A stretch of DNA of 64,000 nt from Myxococcus dinghuensis (GTDB taxonomy: Bacteria; Myxococcota; Myxococcia; Myxococcales; Myxococcaceae), in assembly GCF_024198235.1 (NCBI RefSeq), contig NZ_JAKCFB010000041.1, forward strand, positions 1 through 64,000, read 5' to 3'. Position numbers and translations under genes: made by a program. The notes under the pieces are model-generated. The model was not told the DNA's origin and made no database searches. It worked only from the letters and a program-made list of their open reading frames with translations. Shown piece after piece: positions 34,698 through 43,370 of this stretch (positions are counted from its first letter, which is position 1; the number at the start of each line of letters is the position of its first letter).

Positions 34698-35555
34698 GTG
34701 TCCCCATCCCTCGAAATCCTCTCCGTCGATGCCCAGGGGCTGCGTCTCCAGGTGCGCCACCGTCCGGCGCCCGAGGGCGCGCCCGCCGTGCTGTTCCTCC
34801 ACGGCTGGCTGGACCACTCCCACACCTTCGATGCCCTCCTCGAGCACGTGCCGGCGCACTGGCGCCTGGCGCTGCTCGACTTCCGGGGCATGGGCCGGAG
34901 CGCGCACGCCCCGCCGGAGGCCCACTACCAGATGGCGGACCACGCGCTCGACGTGGAGGCCGCGCTGGACGGCCTGGGCCTGGCGCGAGCGCACCTGGTG
35001 GGCCACTCGCTGGGCGGCATCGTCGCGTTGATGTACGCCGCCGCCCGGCCCGAGCGCGTGCACGGCGTGTCCCTCATCGAGAGCCTGGGCCCCACGGGCG
35101 GCGAGCCGCGGGTGGCGCTGGAGCGGCTGCGCGCCTTCCTCGACGACTCGCGCCGGCCGCCGAACCGCAAGCGCTACCCGGACGTGGCGACGGCCGCCGC
35201 GCGCCTGCGGGAGAACAACCCCTCCCTGCCGGAGGCCGCCGCGCTGCACCTGGCACAGCACGGCACCGAGCCCCTCGAGGGCGGCGTGGCCTTCACGTTC
35301 GACCCGCGCCACCGCCGCCGCTTCGCCCACGGCTTCGACGAGGCCCAGTGGCTGGCCATCCAGGCGGCCGTCACCTGCCCGGTCCAACTGGTGCGCGGCG
35401 CCGAGGGCCTGACGCCCGCCCCCGAGCGCCTGCGCTCCCGCCTGGAGGCGTTGCCCACCCTGGTCGGCGCCCCGCACGTGTTCCCCGGCGGACACCACGT
35501 GCACATGGAGCAGCCCTCCGAGGTGGCCCGGGTGTTGGCCACCTTCATCCGCTGA
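34698..35555 (+). CDS. Alpha/beta fold hydrolase
   Basis: A 285-residue cytosolic protein with the alpha/beta-hydrolase oxyanion motif LFLHGWLDHS (about residues 31-41), DFRGMGRS, nucleophile elbow VGHSLGG (Ser about residue 103), and the late catalytic His in GGHHVHMEQPSEV (about 269). It resembles epoxide hydrolase/esterase-type members of the MhpC group; the substrate is not predictable. The start codon is GTG 34698, 12 bp after a GGAGGCAGGAG stretch. It follows the 59-aa gene by 46 bp and is followed by a strong hairpin. Confidence 0.88.
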   Translation: MSPSLEILSVDAQGLRLQVRHRPAPEGAPAVLFLHGWLDHSHTFDALLEHVPAHWRLALLDFRGMGRSAHAPPEAHYQMADHALDVEAALDGLGLARAHLVGHSLGGIVALMYAAARPERVHGVSLIESLGPTGGEPRVALERLRAFLDDSRRPPNRKRYPDVATAAARLRENNPSLPEAAALHLAQHGTEPLEGGVAFTFDPRHRRRFAHGFDEAQWLAIQAAVTCPVQLVRGAEGLTPAPERLRSRLEALPTLVGAPHVFPGGHHVHMEQPSEVARVLATFIR

Positions 35556-35573
35556 CCCTCCACCGCCCGGTCA

Positions 35574-35616
35574 GAACGCGGGGAAAACTCTTGCCCCTTC
35601 CAGGGCACCCGCGTTC
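35574..35616 (+). terminator. Nested hairpin after alpha/beta hydrolase
   Basis: Outer stem GAACGCGGG (35574-35582) / CCCGCGTTC (35608-35616); inner stem TGCCC (35592-35596) / GGGCA (35603-35607). It starts 19 bp after the stop codon. Likely a terminator; the nested form could also bind protein. Confidence 0.55.
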
Positions 35617-35776
35617 CCAGCCGCCGCTGGCACGGCCACTTCGCATCTCAACCCCTTGAATTCAGGACACCGTCCTCGGCCTCTCGGGTTGGTATGCGAA
35701 TTGATTGTAGCGGGGTGGGTGGATCACGCGCCGGACCCAGACGGGTGCGTGTCGGGAGAAGGGTGAGGAGCGGACA

Positions 35777-38700
35777 ATGGGGATGGGGCTGAGGGGGCGA
35801 GTCCTCGCGTTGGCGGTGCTCGTCACGACCGCGATGGGTTGCCACGAGGGGGATGAGACCCGCTCCGTACGCGCAACCGCGGTCGTGGACCAGGACGTGC
35901 TCGACTTCGGCGAGGTGCCGGTGGGCGAGTGGCGGGAGCGCGAGGTGCGCATCCGCAACGTCGGCTACGTGCCCTTCTTCGCCATCGAAGCCCTGGCGCT
36001 CATCGGCAACCCCTCCTACGAAGTGGAGCTGGCGGAAGGGGGCGGCCGGGTGATGCCGGGCGAGTCGCACCTGGTGCGCGTGCGCTTCCATCCCCTGGGG
36101 GAGGGCATCTCCGAGGAGATGGTGCACGTGGCCACGGACGCCAACCAGGGCTCGCAGGCCCAGGTGCGGGTGACGGGCCTGGGCACGCCCACGCAGATAG
36201 GCATCGAGCCGCCGCTGCTCGACTACGAGACGCTGGAGGTGGACAGCGAGCGCACGCTGGAGGTCACCATCATCAACCCGGTGGACCTGCCCCTGTCGCT
36301 GACGGTGCGCGGCGACTGGCCGGACCCGTTCACCGCGGACACCATCACCATCCCGCCCCAGTCCTCGCGCAAGGTGGCGACGAAGTACCTGCCCCGCGCG
36401 CTGGGCGCCATGGGCGCGCGGCTGGAGATCCGCTCGTGCGAGGACTGCACCCCGTCCGTGGTGGCCCTCCAGGGCAACTCGGTGGCCAGCGCCTTCGTGT
36501 TCGACCCGGCGCCGGTGCCGTTCGACCAGATTCCGGTGCACGAGCGCACGCAGTCGTTCACGCGCGCGCGCAACATCACCTGGCGCCCGGTCACCATCTC
36601 CCGGCTCGAGACCAGCGACTTCGCCTTCGTCCCGCTGTCCAAGCCGGAGGGCTCCATGGTGAAGCCGGGCGAGGTCGTGGAGCTGCCCATGGAGTTCGCC
36701 GCGCGCTTCTCCGGCCCCAACATGGGCGACCTCGCGGTGCACTACGCCTCCGACAAGGACCGGCAGTCCAAGGTCATCCTGGACGCGCGCGGCGGCCGGC
36801 CCACCCTGGCGGTGACGCCGGTGACGCTCGACTTCGGCGAGCTGCCCGTGGGCGGGAAGACGGAGCAGATCATCCGCATCACCAACGCGGGCACCAACGG
36901 GTCGCTGCGCTTCGTGGGAGTCACGGCGGACGGCGCCAGCCCGCAGTTCAGCGTGGGCGTGCCCACGCGCGGCACGCAGGCCTACCCATGGACGGCGGGC
37001 GCGTGGCCCACGCTGGAGTCCGGCGGGCTGGAGATCGCCCCGGGGGACGACGCGCTGGAGCTGAAGGTCTACTTCGAGCCCACCGCGGAGGGCAGCTTCC
37101 TGGCGCGGCTGCGCGTGCGCTCGGACGACCTGTTCAACCCGGAGCGGGAGGTCATCCTCACCGGCCGCGCCCGCACCAGCGGCCCGTGCGAGTTCGAGCT
37201 GCGGCCCCAGCCGGAGATGAACTTCGGCAACGTGGTGCCCGGCCGCGGCGCGGTGCAGGGCTTCTACTTCCGCAACCCCGGACGGGGTGAGTGCGCGGTG
37301 AAGGACGTCCACCTCTCCAACGACGCGGGCGGCGCCTTCTTCATGCCGGGCGGCGCGCTGACGGGCGGCGTGGTGCTCTACGACACCGCCTTCAGCGCCA
37401 TGGTGGCCTTCCGGCCCCAGGCCGAGGGCAGCTACACGGGCGAGCTGAAGCTGACGGTGAACAACCCGGCCCACCCCACGGTGACGCTGCCGCTCAAGGG
37501 CGTGTCGCATACCAGTTGCCTCGTCGCCGCGCCGGCCTACGTGGACTTCGGCCCCATCCGCTTCGACTGCGCCGCCGCGCCCCGCAAGACGTACCTCTCC
37601 AACCGGTGCAGCACGCCGCTCACCGTCACGAGCGCGGACATCGGCAACGGCACCAGCGGCCAGTTCTCGCTGCTGACGCCCGTCCTCCAGCCGCGCACGC
37701 TCCAGCCGGGCGAGGGCTTCGAGCTGGAGGTGGACTACGCGCGCGACGTCCTGGGCCAGCACTTCTCGCCGCTGTACGTGCGCGTGGCGAACGAGCCCTC
37801 GCCCTTCCTCGTCCCGTTGATTGGCGAGACGAACCACGAGGGCATCCAGGTGGACCGCTACACGCAGGGCACCGACAGCCAGCTGGACGTGCTCTTCGTC
37901 GTCTCCAACACCACGACGATGGGGCCCTACCAGTCGCGCCTGAAGTCCGCGGTCCCCGGCTGGCTGGAGTACGCGCGACAGCAGGGCGTGGACGTGCGCC
38001 TGGGCGTCACCAGCACGGGCCTGGTCGCGCGCGGCCCGCAGTGCGGCGGCGGGGCCGACGGCGGCGAGGCCGGGCGCCTGTTCCCCGTGGACGGCAGCCG
38101 CGCGCGCGTGCTGTCGAGCAACAGCGCCAACGCGGCCGCGGGACTGCAGGCCAACCTGGACGTGGGCATGTGCCACAACCTGGTGCAGGGCCTGGAGACG
38201 ATGCGCCAGGCGCTGTCGGCGCCCCTGTCCGAGCAGACGGACGACCCGCGCACCGCGCAGCCCAACGACGGCAACTGGGGCTTCACCCGCCCGGCGGCGC
38301 GCATGGCGGTGGTCGTCCTGGCCGACGAGGACGACAACTCCGGCTTCGCCCCGGACAGCTACATCCAGTTCCTCCAGACGCTCAAGGGCACGGGCATGTC
38401 CCACCGCAGCCAGCTCTACGCCCTGGTGCCCACCGACAACCGCTGCACCACCGCGGGCGGCGTCGCGGCCCGCTTCCTGGCCGTGGCGCGCGGCACCGGC
38501 GGCCGCACGGCGTCCATCTGCGAGGGCGACTACCGGCCCCTGCTCGACTCCGTCATCCAGCGCGCGGGCGACCTCCAGGCGGACTTCCCGCTCACCGCCG
38601 AGCCCACGGGCCAGGCGGAGCTGAGCGTGCGCGTCCAGGGCCAGCCCGTGCCGGAGGCCCAGTGGACCTACGACGCCGCCGCCAACGCCATCGTCTTCAA

Positions 38701-38782
38701 CGGCGCCGCGGTGCCCCGGCCGGGACAGGCGGTGGAGGTGCGCTACCGCAGTGTGTGCAAGGCGCCCGCGCCAGCGCCCTGA
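35777..38782 (+). CDS. Choice-of-anchor D domain lipoprotein with VWA-like C-terminus
   Basis: A 1001-residue lipoprotein (Cys22 in TAMGC). About six ASH/choice-of-anchor-D beta-sandwich repeats follow, recognisable by DVLDFGEVPVGEWRE, PLLDYETLEV, VTLDFGELPVGGK, EMNFGNVVPG and AYVDFGPIRF (residues about 35-690). From about residue 695 (QLDVLFVVSNTTTMGPYQ) comes a VWA-like region with VVVLADEDDNSG. The metal-site motif normally reading DxSxS is here SNTTTM, so metal binding looks lost. The last 80 residues form another beta domain. Such proteins are outer-surface components of myxobacteria with unknown ligands. It is flanked by a terminator and by a protein kinase. Confidence 0.86.
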   Translation: MGMGLRGRVLALAVLVTTAMGCHEGDETRSVRATAVVDQDVLDFGEVPVGEWREREVRIRNVGYVPFFAIEALALIGNPSYEVELAEGGGRVMPGESHLVRVRFHPLGEGISEEMVHVATDANQGSQAQVRVTGLGTPTQIGIEPPLLDYETLEVDSERTLEVTIINPVDLPLSLTVRGDWPDPFTADTITIPPQSSRKVATKYLPRALGAMGARLEIRSCEDCTPSVVALQGNSVASAFVFDPAPVPFDQIPVHERTQSFTRARNITWRPVTISRLETSDFAFVPLSKPEGSMVKPGEVVELPMEFAARFSGPNMGDLAVHYASDKDRQSKVILDARGGRPTLAVTPVTLDFGELPVGGKTEQIIRITNAGTNGSLRFVGVTADGASPQFSVGVPTRGTQAYPWTAGAWPTLESGGLEIAPGDDALELKVYFEPTAEGSFLARLRVRSDDLFNPEREVILTGRARTSGPCEFELRPQPEMNFGNVVPGRGAVQGFYFRNPGRGECAVKDVHLSNDAGGAFFMPGGALTGGVVLYDTAFSAMVAFRPQAEGSYTGELKLTVNNPAHPTVTLPLKGVSHTSCLVAAPAYVDFGPIRFDCAAAPRKTYLSNRCSTPLTVTSADIGNGTSGQFSLLTPVLQPRTLQPGEGFELEVDYARDVLGQHFSPLYVRVANEPSPFLVPLIGETNHEGIQVDRYTQGTDSQLDVLFVVSNTTTMGPYQSRLKSAVPGWLEYARQQGVDVRLGVTSTGLVARGPQCGGGADGGEAGRLFPVDGSRARVLSSNSANAAAGLQANLDVGMCHNLVQGLETMRQALSAPLSEQTDDPRTAQPNDGNWGFTRPAARMAVVVLADEDDNSGFAPDSYIQFLQTLKGTGMSHRSQLYALVPTDNRCTTAGGVAARFLAVARGTGGRTASICEGDYRPLLDSVIQRAGDLQADFPLTAEPTGQAELSVRVQGQPVPEAQWTYDAAANAIVFNGAAVPRPGQAVEVRYRSVCKAPAPAP

Positions 38783-38825
38783 GACCTTTCGCGCGCCGCG
38801 TCGAGATTCTCGGGCCCCTCTGGAA

Positions 38826-40235
38826 ATGAGGGGAAATGACGCGGCGCGGTCTTCCGCATGTGGGCCCCTGGGCGCTATCGTGTCGGACGACGTGGAGACA
38901 TTCGGCCGCTACGAACTGCTGCGGAAGATCGCCATCGGCGGGATGGGCGCTGTCTATCTGGCGCGGCAGAAGGGGCCGGTCGGGTTCCAGAAGCTGCTGG
39001 TGGTGAAGCGGCTGTTGCCCCACCTGTCCGAGGACGACGAGTTCATCGAGATGTTCCTCGACGAGGGGCGCATCGCGGCGCACCTCAACCACCCGAACAT
39101 CGCGCAGATCTACGACCTGGGCGACGTGGACGGGCAGTACTACATCGCCATGGAGTACGTGCATGGCGAGGCGGTGGGGCCGCTCGGCGTGCGCGCCCAG
39201 CAGCGCAAGGTGGCGATTCCGCTGGGGCTCAAGTGCCGCATCATCGCGGACGCGGCGGCGGGGCTGGACGCGGCGCACAACGCGCGCAGCCCCTCCGGGC
39301 GGCACCTGGCGTTGATCCACCGGGACGTGTCCCCGCAGAACGTGCTCGTGGGCTACAACGGCGGGGTCAAGCTCATCGACTTCGGCGTGGCCAAGGCGTC
39401 CGGGAAGTTCTCCCAGACGGTGGTCGGCACCATCAAGGGCAAGCACGCGTACATGTCCCCGGAGCAGGCGCGGGGCGAGCCGTTGGACTCGCGCTCGGAC
39501 GTGTTCGGGCTGGGCACGGTGTTCTACGAGCTGCTGACGCACCAGCGCCTGTTCAAGCGCGAGACGGAGATCGCCACGCTCAAGGCGGTGGTGGGCATGA
39601 AGCTCATCCCGCCGTCGGAGGTGGTGCCGGACATCCCCAAGTCGCTGGACGCCATCGTCCTCAAGGCGCTGGCCCGCAAGCGCGACGAGCGCTTCTCCTC
39701 CGCCGGCGAGGTGCAGTTGGCGCTCGACGAGTTCCTGCTCCAGCAGAAGCTGCACGCGACGCCCGCGCACCTCGCGGCGTTCATGCAGGACATGTATTCG
39801 GAGGAGCTGGAGGAGGAGCGGCTCGCCGCCGAGCCCACCGTCATCCACTACGACCCGCGCATCGCCGCGCGCCAGCAGGCGGCCGCCGCCGCGCAGGAGC
39901 AGAAGGCCGCGCCCCGCACCACGCCCGGGGGCTCGACGACGGCGCCCATGTCGCCCAAGGCCGCGGCCAACGCGCCCCGGCCCCAGGGGACGGGCACGGG
40001 CTCCTCGCCACTGGCGGCGCCCGCCCGCCGCACGGGCACGGGCTCCTCTCCCGCCACGATTCCCATGACGGCGGCCCCGCAGCCGACGCGGCCCCGCAAT
40101 CCGGACACCGGCTCCGGCAAACCACCGACCGCGCCTCCCGCGAGGCAGGGCGTGGCGCGGACCGCGAAGCCGGACGACGGCTCCGCGCCCAAGCGCGCCC
40201 CGTCACGCGCGGCCGACGAGGAGCCGGAAGGCTAG
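38826..40235 (+). CDS. Serine/threonine protein kinase (Hanks type), cytosolic
   Basis: A 469-residue protein whose kinase domain (from FGRYELLRKIAIGGMGAVYL, about residue 24, to 300) holds all essential residues: catalytic Lys61 (VVKR), HRD with Asp167 in HRDVSPQNV, DFG Asp185, and SPEQARGE as activation-segment end. The C-terminal 150 residues are Ala/Pro/Thr/Gly-rich (GTGTGSSP repeats) without a transmembrane helix. Myxobacteria encode many such eukaryote-like kinases for developmental signalling. ATG 38826 is listed; GTG 38880 (VSDDVETFGRYELL) is an equally plausible start since neither has a strong ribosome-binding site. No cognate phosphatase or substrate gene is adjacent. Confidence 0.93.
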   Translation: MRGNDAARSSACGPLGAIVSDDVETFGRYELLRKIAIGGMGAVYLARQKGPVGFQKLLVVKRLLPHLSEDDEFIEMFLDEGRIAAHLNHPNIAQIYDLGDVDGQYYIAMEYVHGEAVGPLGVRAQQRKVAIPLGLKCRIIADAAAGLDAAHNARSPSGRHLALIHRDVSPQNVLVGYNGGVKLIDFGVAKASGKFSQTVVGTIKGKHAYMSPEQARGEPLDSRSDVFGLGTVFYELLTHQRLFKRETEIATLKAVVGMKLIPPSEVVPDIPKSLDAIVLKALARKRDERFSSAGEVQLALDEFLLQQKLHATPAHLAAFMQDMYSEELEEERLAAEPTVIHYDPRIAARQQAAAAAQEQKAAPRTTPGGSTTAPMSPKAAANAPRPQGTGTGSSPLAAPARRTGTGSSPATIPMTAAPQPTRPRNPDTGSGKPPTAPPARQGVARTAKPDDGSAPKRAPSRAADEEPEG

Positions 40236-40355
40236 CCTTGGCGCTCGGCGCGCACGCGAGGCTCGACAACGGCCCCGCGCCCCGGGCGCATCCCGTCTCC
40301 TGGGTGAGGCCCCCGTCGGGCTGCGCGGGCGAGCACCGACGCCCCGCCCCCACCC

Positions 40356-40721
40356 CTAGAAGCTGCGGCCGTCGACCGGCATCGTCTTGAGGGCCGCCGC
40401 GTCGACGCCGTCCAGGCAGCGGGCGTTGATGGCGATCATCGCCTTGCCGTCCGGCGTGGTGCCGCGCGCGAAGGAGCGCACGCCACACGAGGAGCAGAAC
40501 AGGTGGTGGATGACCTTCTTGTTGAACTGGTAGTCCGTCAGCGCGTCCTGCCCCGAGCGCAGCGTGAACAACTCCGTCGGGACGAAGGTCAGCATGCCGC
40601 CGGACTTCTGACAGATGGAACAGTTGCAGGTGATGACCGGCTGCGACAGGTCGAGCTTCACCTCGTACCGCACGCGCCCACAGTGGCAACCGCCCTCGTA
40701 GCTCTTCTGGGTCTCGCTCAT
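40356..40721 (-). CDS. GFA family (glutathione-dependent formaldehyde-activating-like) zinc protein
   Basis: A 121-residue protein with the GFA/CENP-V zinc motifs GGCHCGRVRYE (about residues 10-20), CNCSICQKSG (about 33-42) and FCSSCGVRSF (about 75-84). These supply cysteine ligands for two zinc ions. The family binds glutathione adducts or has uncharacterised roles; a formaldehyde function is not shown. The start at 40721 gives the standard N-terminus; ATG 40730 is also possible. The gene is 86 bp downstream of the PhnD-like gene on the same strand and could be the tail of the ttcA operon. Confidence 0.88.
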   Translation of the reverse strand: MSETQKSYEGGCHCGRVRYEVKLDLSQPVITCNCSICQKSGGMLTFVPTELFTLRSGQDALTDYQFNKKVIHHLFCSSCGVRSFARGTTPDGKAMIAINARCLDGVDAAALKTMPVDGRSF

Positions 40722-40807
40722 GCGCGGCATCCTGCCCCGCGCGCCGGGAGCGTCCACCCGAAATCGCCCGCCGCGTCGCGACATGCGCGGCGCGGCGTCA
40801 CGCGGCC

Positions 40808-41632
40808 CTACAGGCTCGCGAGCGCCACGCGGTACAGCGCGCGGTAGCCCATGCGCGGCGCCGGCTCGAAGCGCTCCGCGTTGAAGATGTCCTTGAGCAG
40901 CGCCACGCCCTCCGGGGAGCCCTGCAGCCCCTGGAGCGTCGTCTCCAGCGCCGTCACCAGCTGCGGCGGCAGCCCCATGGCCACCGGCACGCCGTCGTTG
41001 GGCGCCTCGTCCGTGTAGGCGATGAGGTCGAAGCGCCGGCCGGAGCCCGCGCCGAGCACGTCGTCCACGCCCGTGGCGTACGTCAGCCCCGTGGAGGCCG
41101 GCGGGCAGAACACGCTCGTCACGTCCGCCTTGCCCTCCAGCACCGCCTCCAGCGCGCCCCGGTAGGAGCCCGTGAAGTGCTGCGCGAAGAAGGCCCGCGT
41201 CGGCTCCAGGCCCTGCGCCTTCAGGTACGCGGTGGGCAGCAGGTAGCCCGCCACCGAATCCCGGTCCACCCACACCGCGGTGGTGCCCTTGAGCCGGTCG
41301 ATGGACAGCCCCGTCCCCGCCCGGCACACCAGCGCGGAGCGGTAGGACGACATGCCCCGCCGCACCCCGCGCACCACCACCCGCACGCCCATGGCCTCCA
41401 TCCGGGCGCACACGAAGGGCGGCGCCCAGGCCGCGTCCGCGCGGCCGGAGAGCAGGTCCTTCGCGAGCGTCTCGTAGCTGGTGGCGACGTTCACCTCCAC
41501 CAGCTTCCCCAGCGCGCGCTGGAGGAACGAGGCCAGCCGGTCCGCGCGCTCCCGCGCCGTCTCGCTGCCGAGGGACGGAGGAAGACCGAAGCGGAAGGAG
41601 TGTCTCGGCGCGTGGGGGCTTTCCAGGGTCAT
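40808..41632 (-). CDS. PhnD-like phosphate/phosphonate-type substrate-binding protein
   Basis: A 274-residue protein with the PBP2 fold of PhnD: FRFGLPPSLG at the start, VNVATSYETLAKDLLSGRADAAWAPP (about residues 46-71), AVWVDRDSVAGYLLP near 120 and VLEGKADVTSVFC near 165. It has no signal peptide, unlike transport PBPs, so it may act in the cytosol as a ligand sensor, or signal secretion may be missing; a start further upstream gives no signal either. It lies 13 bp after the TerB-like gene, in the ttcA operon. No ABC permease or ATPase is near, arguing against classical phosphonate uptake. Confidence 0.8.
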   Translation of the reverse strand: MTLESPHAPRHSFRFGLPPSLGSETARERADRLASFLQRALGKLVEVNVATSYETLAKDLLSGRADAAWAPPFVCARMEAMGVRVVVRGVRRGMSSYRSALVCRAGTGLSIDRLKGTTAVWVDRDSVAGYLLPTAYLKAQGLEPTRAFFAQHFTGSYRGALEAVLEGKADVTSVFCPPASTGLTYATGVDDVLGAGSGRRFDLIAYTDEAPNDGVPVAMGLPPQLVTALETTLQGLQGSPEGVALLKDIFNAERFEPAPRMGYRALYRVALASL

Positions 41633-41644
41633 GCAGGCCCCTAA

Positions 41645-42469
41645 CTACCCCTCCCTGCCCAGTCGCGCCACTTCATCGTCGGCCAGACCGAACGTCGCCT
41701 GGAGCATGTCGAGGATTCGTTGCTCGGCGGAGCTGGGCTCGCCCCCCGCGTGGGCGATCTTCGTGGCCAGCCGGAAGGCCTTCACCCGCTGGGGGTGCGT
41801 CGTCAGGCCGTGGGCCAGGACTTGGAGTCGCTGTGGCAGCCCCTCCGCGGACAGGGCCACCACCGCCTCGCTGACGAAGCTCTGGGCCCGCTCCGGGCTG
41901 ACGTTCTCGAAGAGGGGGTCCGCCGCGAAGCTCTCCACCAGCGCCCGGGCCTCCGCCTCCTTGAGCCGGCCGTCCGCCGCGCTCACCAGCACCATGACCT
42001 CCGCGTAGAGCCGCTCCAGGGGCTCGCCCAGGGCCTCCGCCAGGCTGCCGCCGTTCTCGATGACGTCGATGATCTGCGCCACCTCGTCCTCGGAGATGCC
42101 CAGCGCCGCCTGGAACGTCTTGAGCAGCCCCAGCTCCGTGCGCGTGGCCCGCTGGTCCGCCAGCGCCACCGCCGCCGCCAGCCCGAAGGCCAGCATCCGG
42201 TTCTTGTGGTCCGGCAGCCGCCGCCGCAGCGACGCCAGCACGTCCTCCAGGTTGCGCGCCTCCGAAAGACGCGCCGCGCTGGATTCCACCAGGGCGTTGA
42301 GCTCCTCCGGACGGGTGCCCTCGAACTCGGGCCGCTCCAGCACCCGGCTGATGAGCGTGGTCATCTCCCGCTGCGAGACACGGCCGTCGGCCATCGCCGC
42401 CAGCAGCATCACCTCCACCAACGCGGCATTGCGCTCCTTGCGCGCGCTCACTGCCTGCTCTCGAGCCAT
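41645..42469 (-). CDS. Double TerB-like domain protein
   Basis: A 274-residue all-alpha protein, [26 protein letters not shown]. Two TerB-like (DjlA/tellurite-resistance) modules are seen, each starting with a hydrophobic helix and an acidic ADGR-x-E segment: [19 protein letters not shown] (about residues 21-39) and [20 protein letters not shown] (about 159-178). The acidic surface of TerB binds metal and membrane-associated partners in tellurite/stress systems, but no Ter operon is present here. Its start overlaps ttcA by 22 bp and it is followed closely by the PhnD-like gene. The functional role is unknown. Confidence 0.75.
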   Translation of the reverse strand: MAREQAVSARKERNAALVEVMLLAAMADGRVSQREMTTLISRVLERPEFEGTRPEELNALVESSAARLSEARNLEDVLASLRRRLPDHKNRMLAFGLAAAVALADQRATRTELGLLKTFQAALGISEDEVAQIIDVIENGGSLAEALGEPLERLYAEVMVLVSAADGRLKEAEARALVESFAADPLFENVSPERAQSFVSEAVVALSAEGLPQRLQVLAHGLTTHPQRVKAFRLATKIAHAGGEPSSAEQRILDMLQATFGLADDEVARLGREG

Positions 42470-43305
42470 GGACTGGCTCCCCCTTGCGTGTCCTGCGTTT
42501 CGGTCTTCGGCGCCGCCGCCGCGTCCACCGCGTTGAGCGGGTCCGGGTTGAGCGAGCGGTCCAGCAGATGTGTCGGTCGCACGTTCGCCATCGCGTTCAG
42601 GATGCTCTGTCGGACGTTCGGAATCTCCTTGCCCAGGTCCTCCACCAGCTTCTGCATGCGCTTGCGCTGCAGGTTCTCCTGGGAGCCGCACAGGTCGCAG
42701 GGGATGATGGGGAAGCCCTTCAACTCCGCGAACCTCGCGATGTCCTTCTCCGGCGCGTAGCACAGCGGCCGGATGACCACGTTGCGCCCGTCGTCGCTCC
42801 GGAGCAGCGGCGGCATCGCCTTGATGGAGCCGGCGAAGAACAGGTTGAGCATCAGCGTGTGGATGAGGTCGTCGCGGTGGTGCCCCAGGGCGATCTTCGT
42901 GCAGCCCATGTCCACCGCGGACGTGTAGAGGATGCCCCGGCGCATGCGCGAGCAGACCGCGCACTGCGTCTTCCCCGGCGGCGTCTTCTCCAGGACGATG
43001 CTGTAGGTGTCCTCCTTCAGCATCTTGTAGGCGTACCCCTCCCGCTGGAAGTACTCCTCCAGGATGTGCCCGGGGAATCCCGGGTGTCCCTGGTCCAGGT
43101 TCACCGCAAGCAAGTCGAACTTCACCGGCGCGCGACGCTGGAGCTCCCGGAGCAGGTAGAGCAGGGTGTAGGAGTCCTTGCCTCCGGACACACCCACCAT
43201 GATGCGGTCCCCGTCCTCGATGAGGCGGTGGTCCGCGATGGCCCGGCCCACGTGGCCAAGCAGAGTCTTTTCCAGGCGCTGGACGTCGTTCATCGGCGTG
43301 GCCAT
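42448..43305 (-). CDS. ttcA: tRNA 2-thiocytidine(32) synthetase TtcA
   Basis: A 285-residue protein with PP-loop [13 protein letters not shown] (about residues 39-52), the cysteine pair [10 protein letters not shown] (about 115-124) that coordinates a 4Fe-4S cluster, and CDLC near residue 204. [20 protein letters not shown] is another TtcA marker. It thiolates cytidine 32 in certain tRNA anticodon loops, using ATP. The C-terminal 35 residues extend beyond the family core. The gene is first in a minus-strand operon; the TerB-like gene starts inside its 3' end. It diverges from the RNase D gene. Confidence 0.94.
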   Translation of the reverse strand: MATPMNDVQRLEKTLLGHVGRAIADHRLIEDGDRIMVGVSGGKDSYTLLYLLRELQRRAPVKFDLLAVNLDQGHPGFPGHILEEYFQREGYAYKMLKEDTYSIVLEKTPPGKTQCAVCSRMRRGILYTSAVDMGCTKIALGHHRDDLIHTLMLNLFFAGSIKAMPPLLRSDDGRNVVIRPLCYAPEKDIARFAELKGFPIIPCDLCGSQENLQRKRMQKLVEDLGKEIPNVRQSILNAMANVRPTHLLDRSLNPDPLNAVDAAAAPKTETQDTQGGASPWLESRQ

Positions 43306-43370
43306 CCTAGCGGCGGCCCGGGAAAAAACACGTCATTCAGGCGGTCCGGTCCGCTAGCCTGCCCACCGCG

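Noticed and set aside
35648-38404. A 918-codon open frame on the minus strand
   Set aside because: Antisense to the choice-of-anchor lipoprotein; no domain is recognisable and composition is unlike real proteins.
40722-41411. Long minus-strand extension upstream of the GFA gene
   Set aside because: It overlaps the PhnD-like gene in another frame; the GFA family N-terminus begins at 40721.
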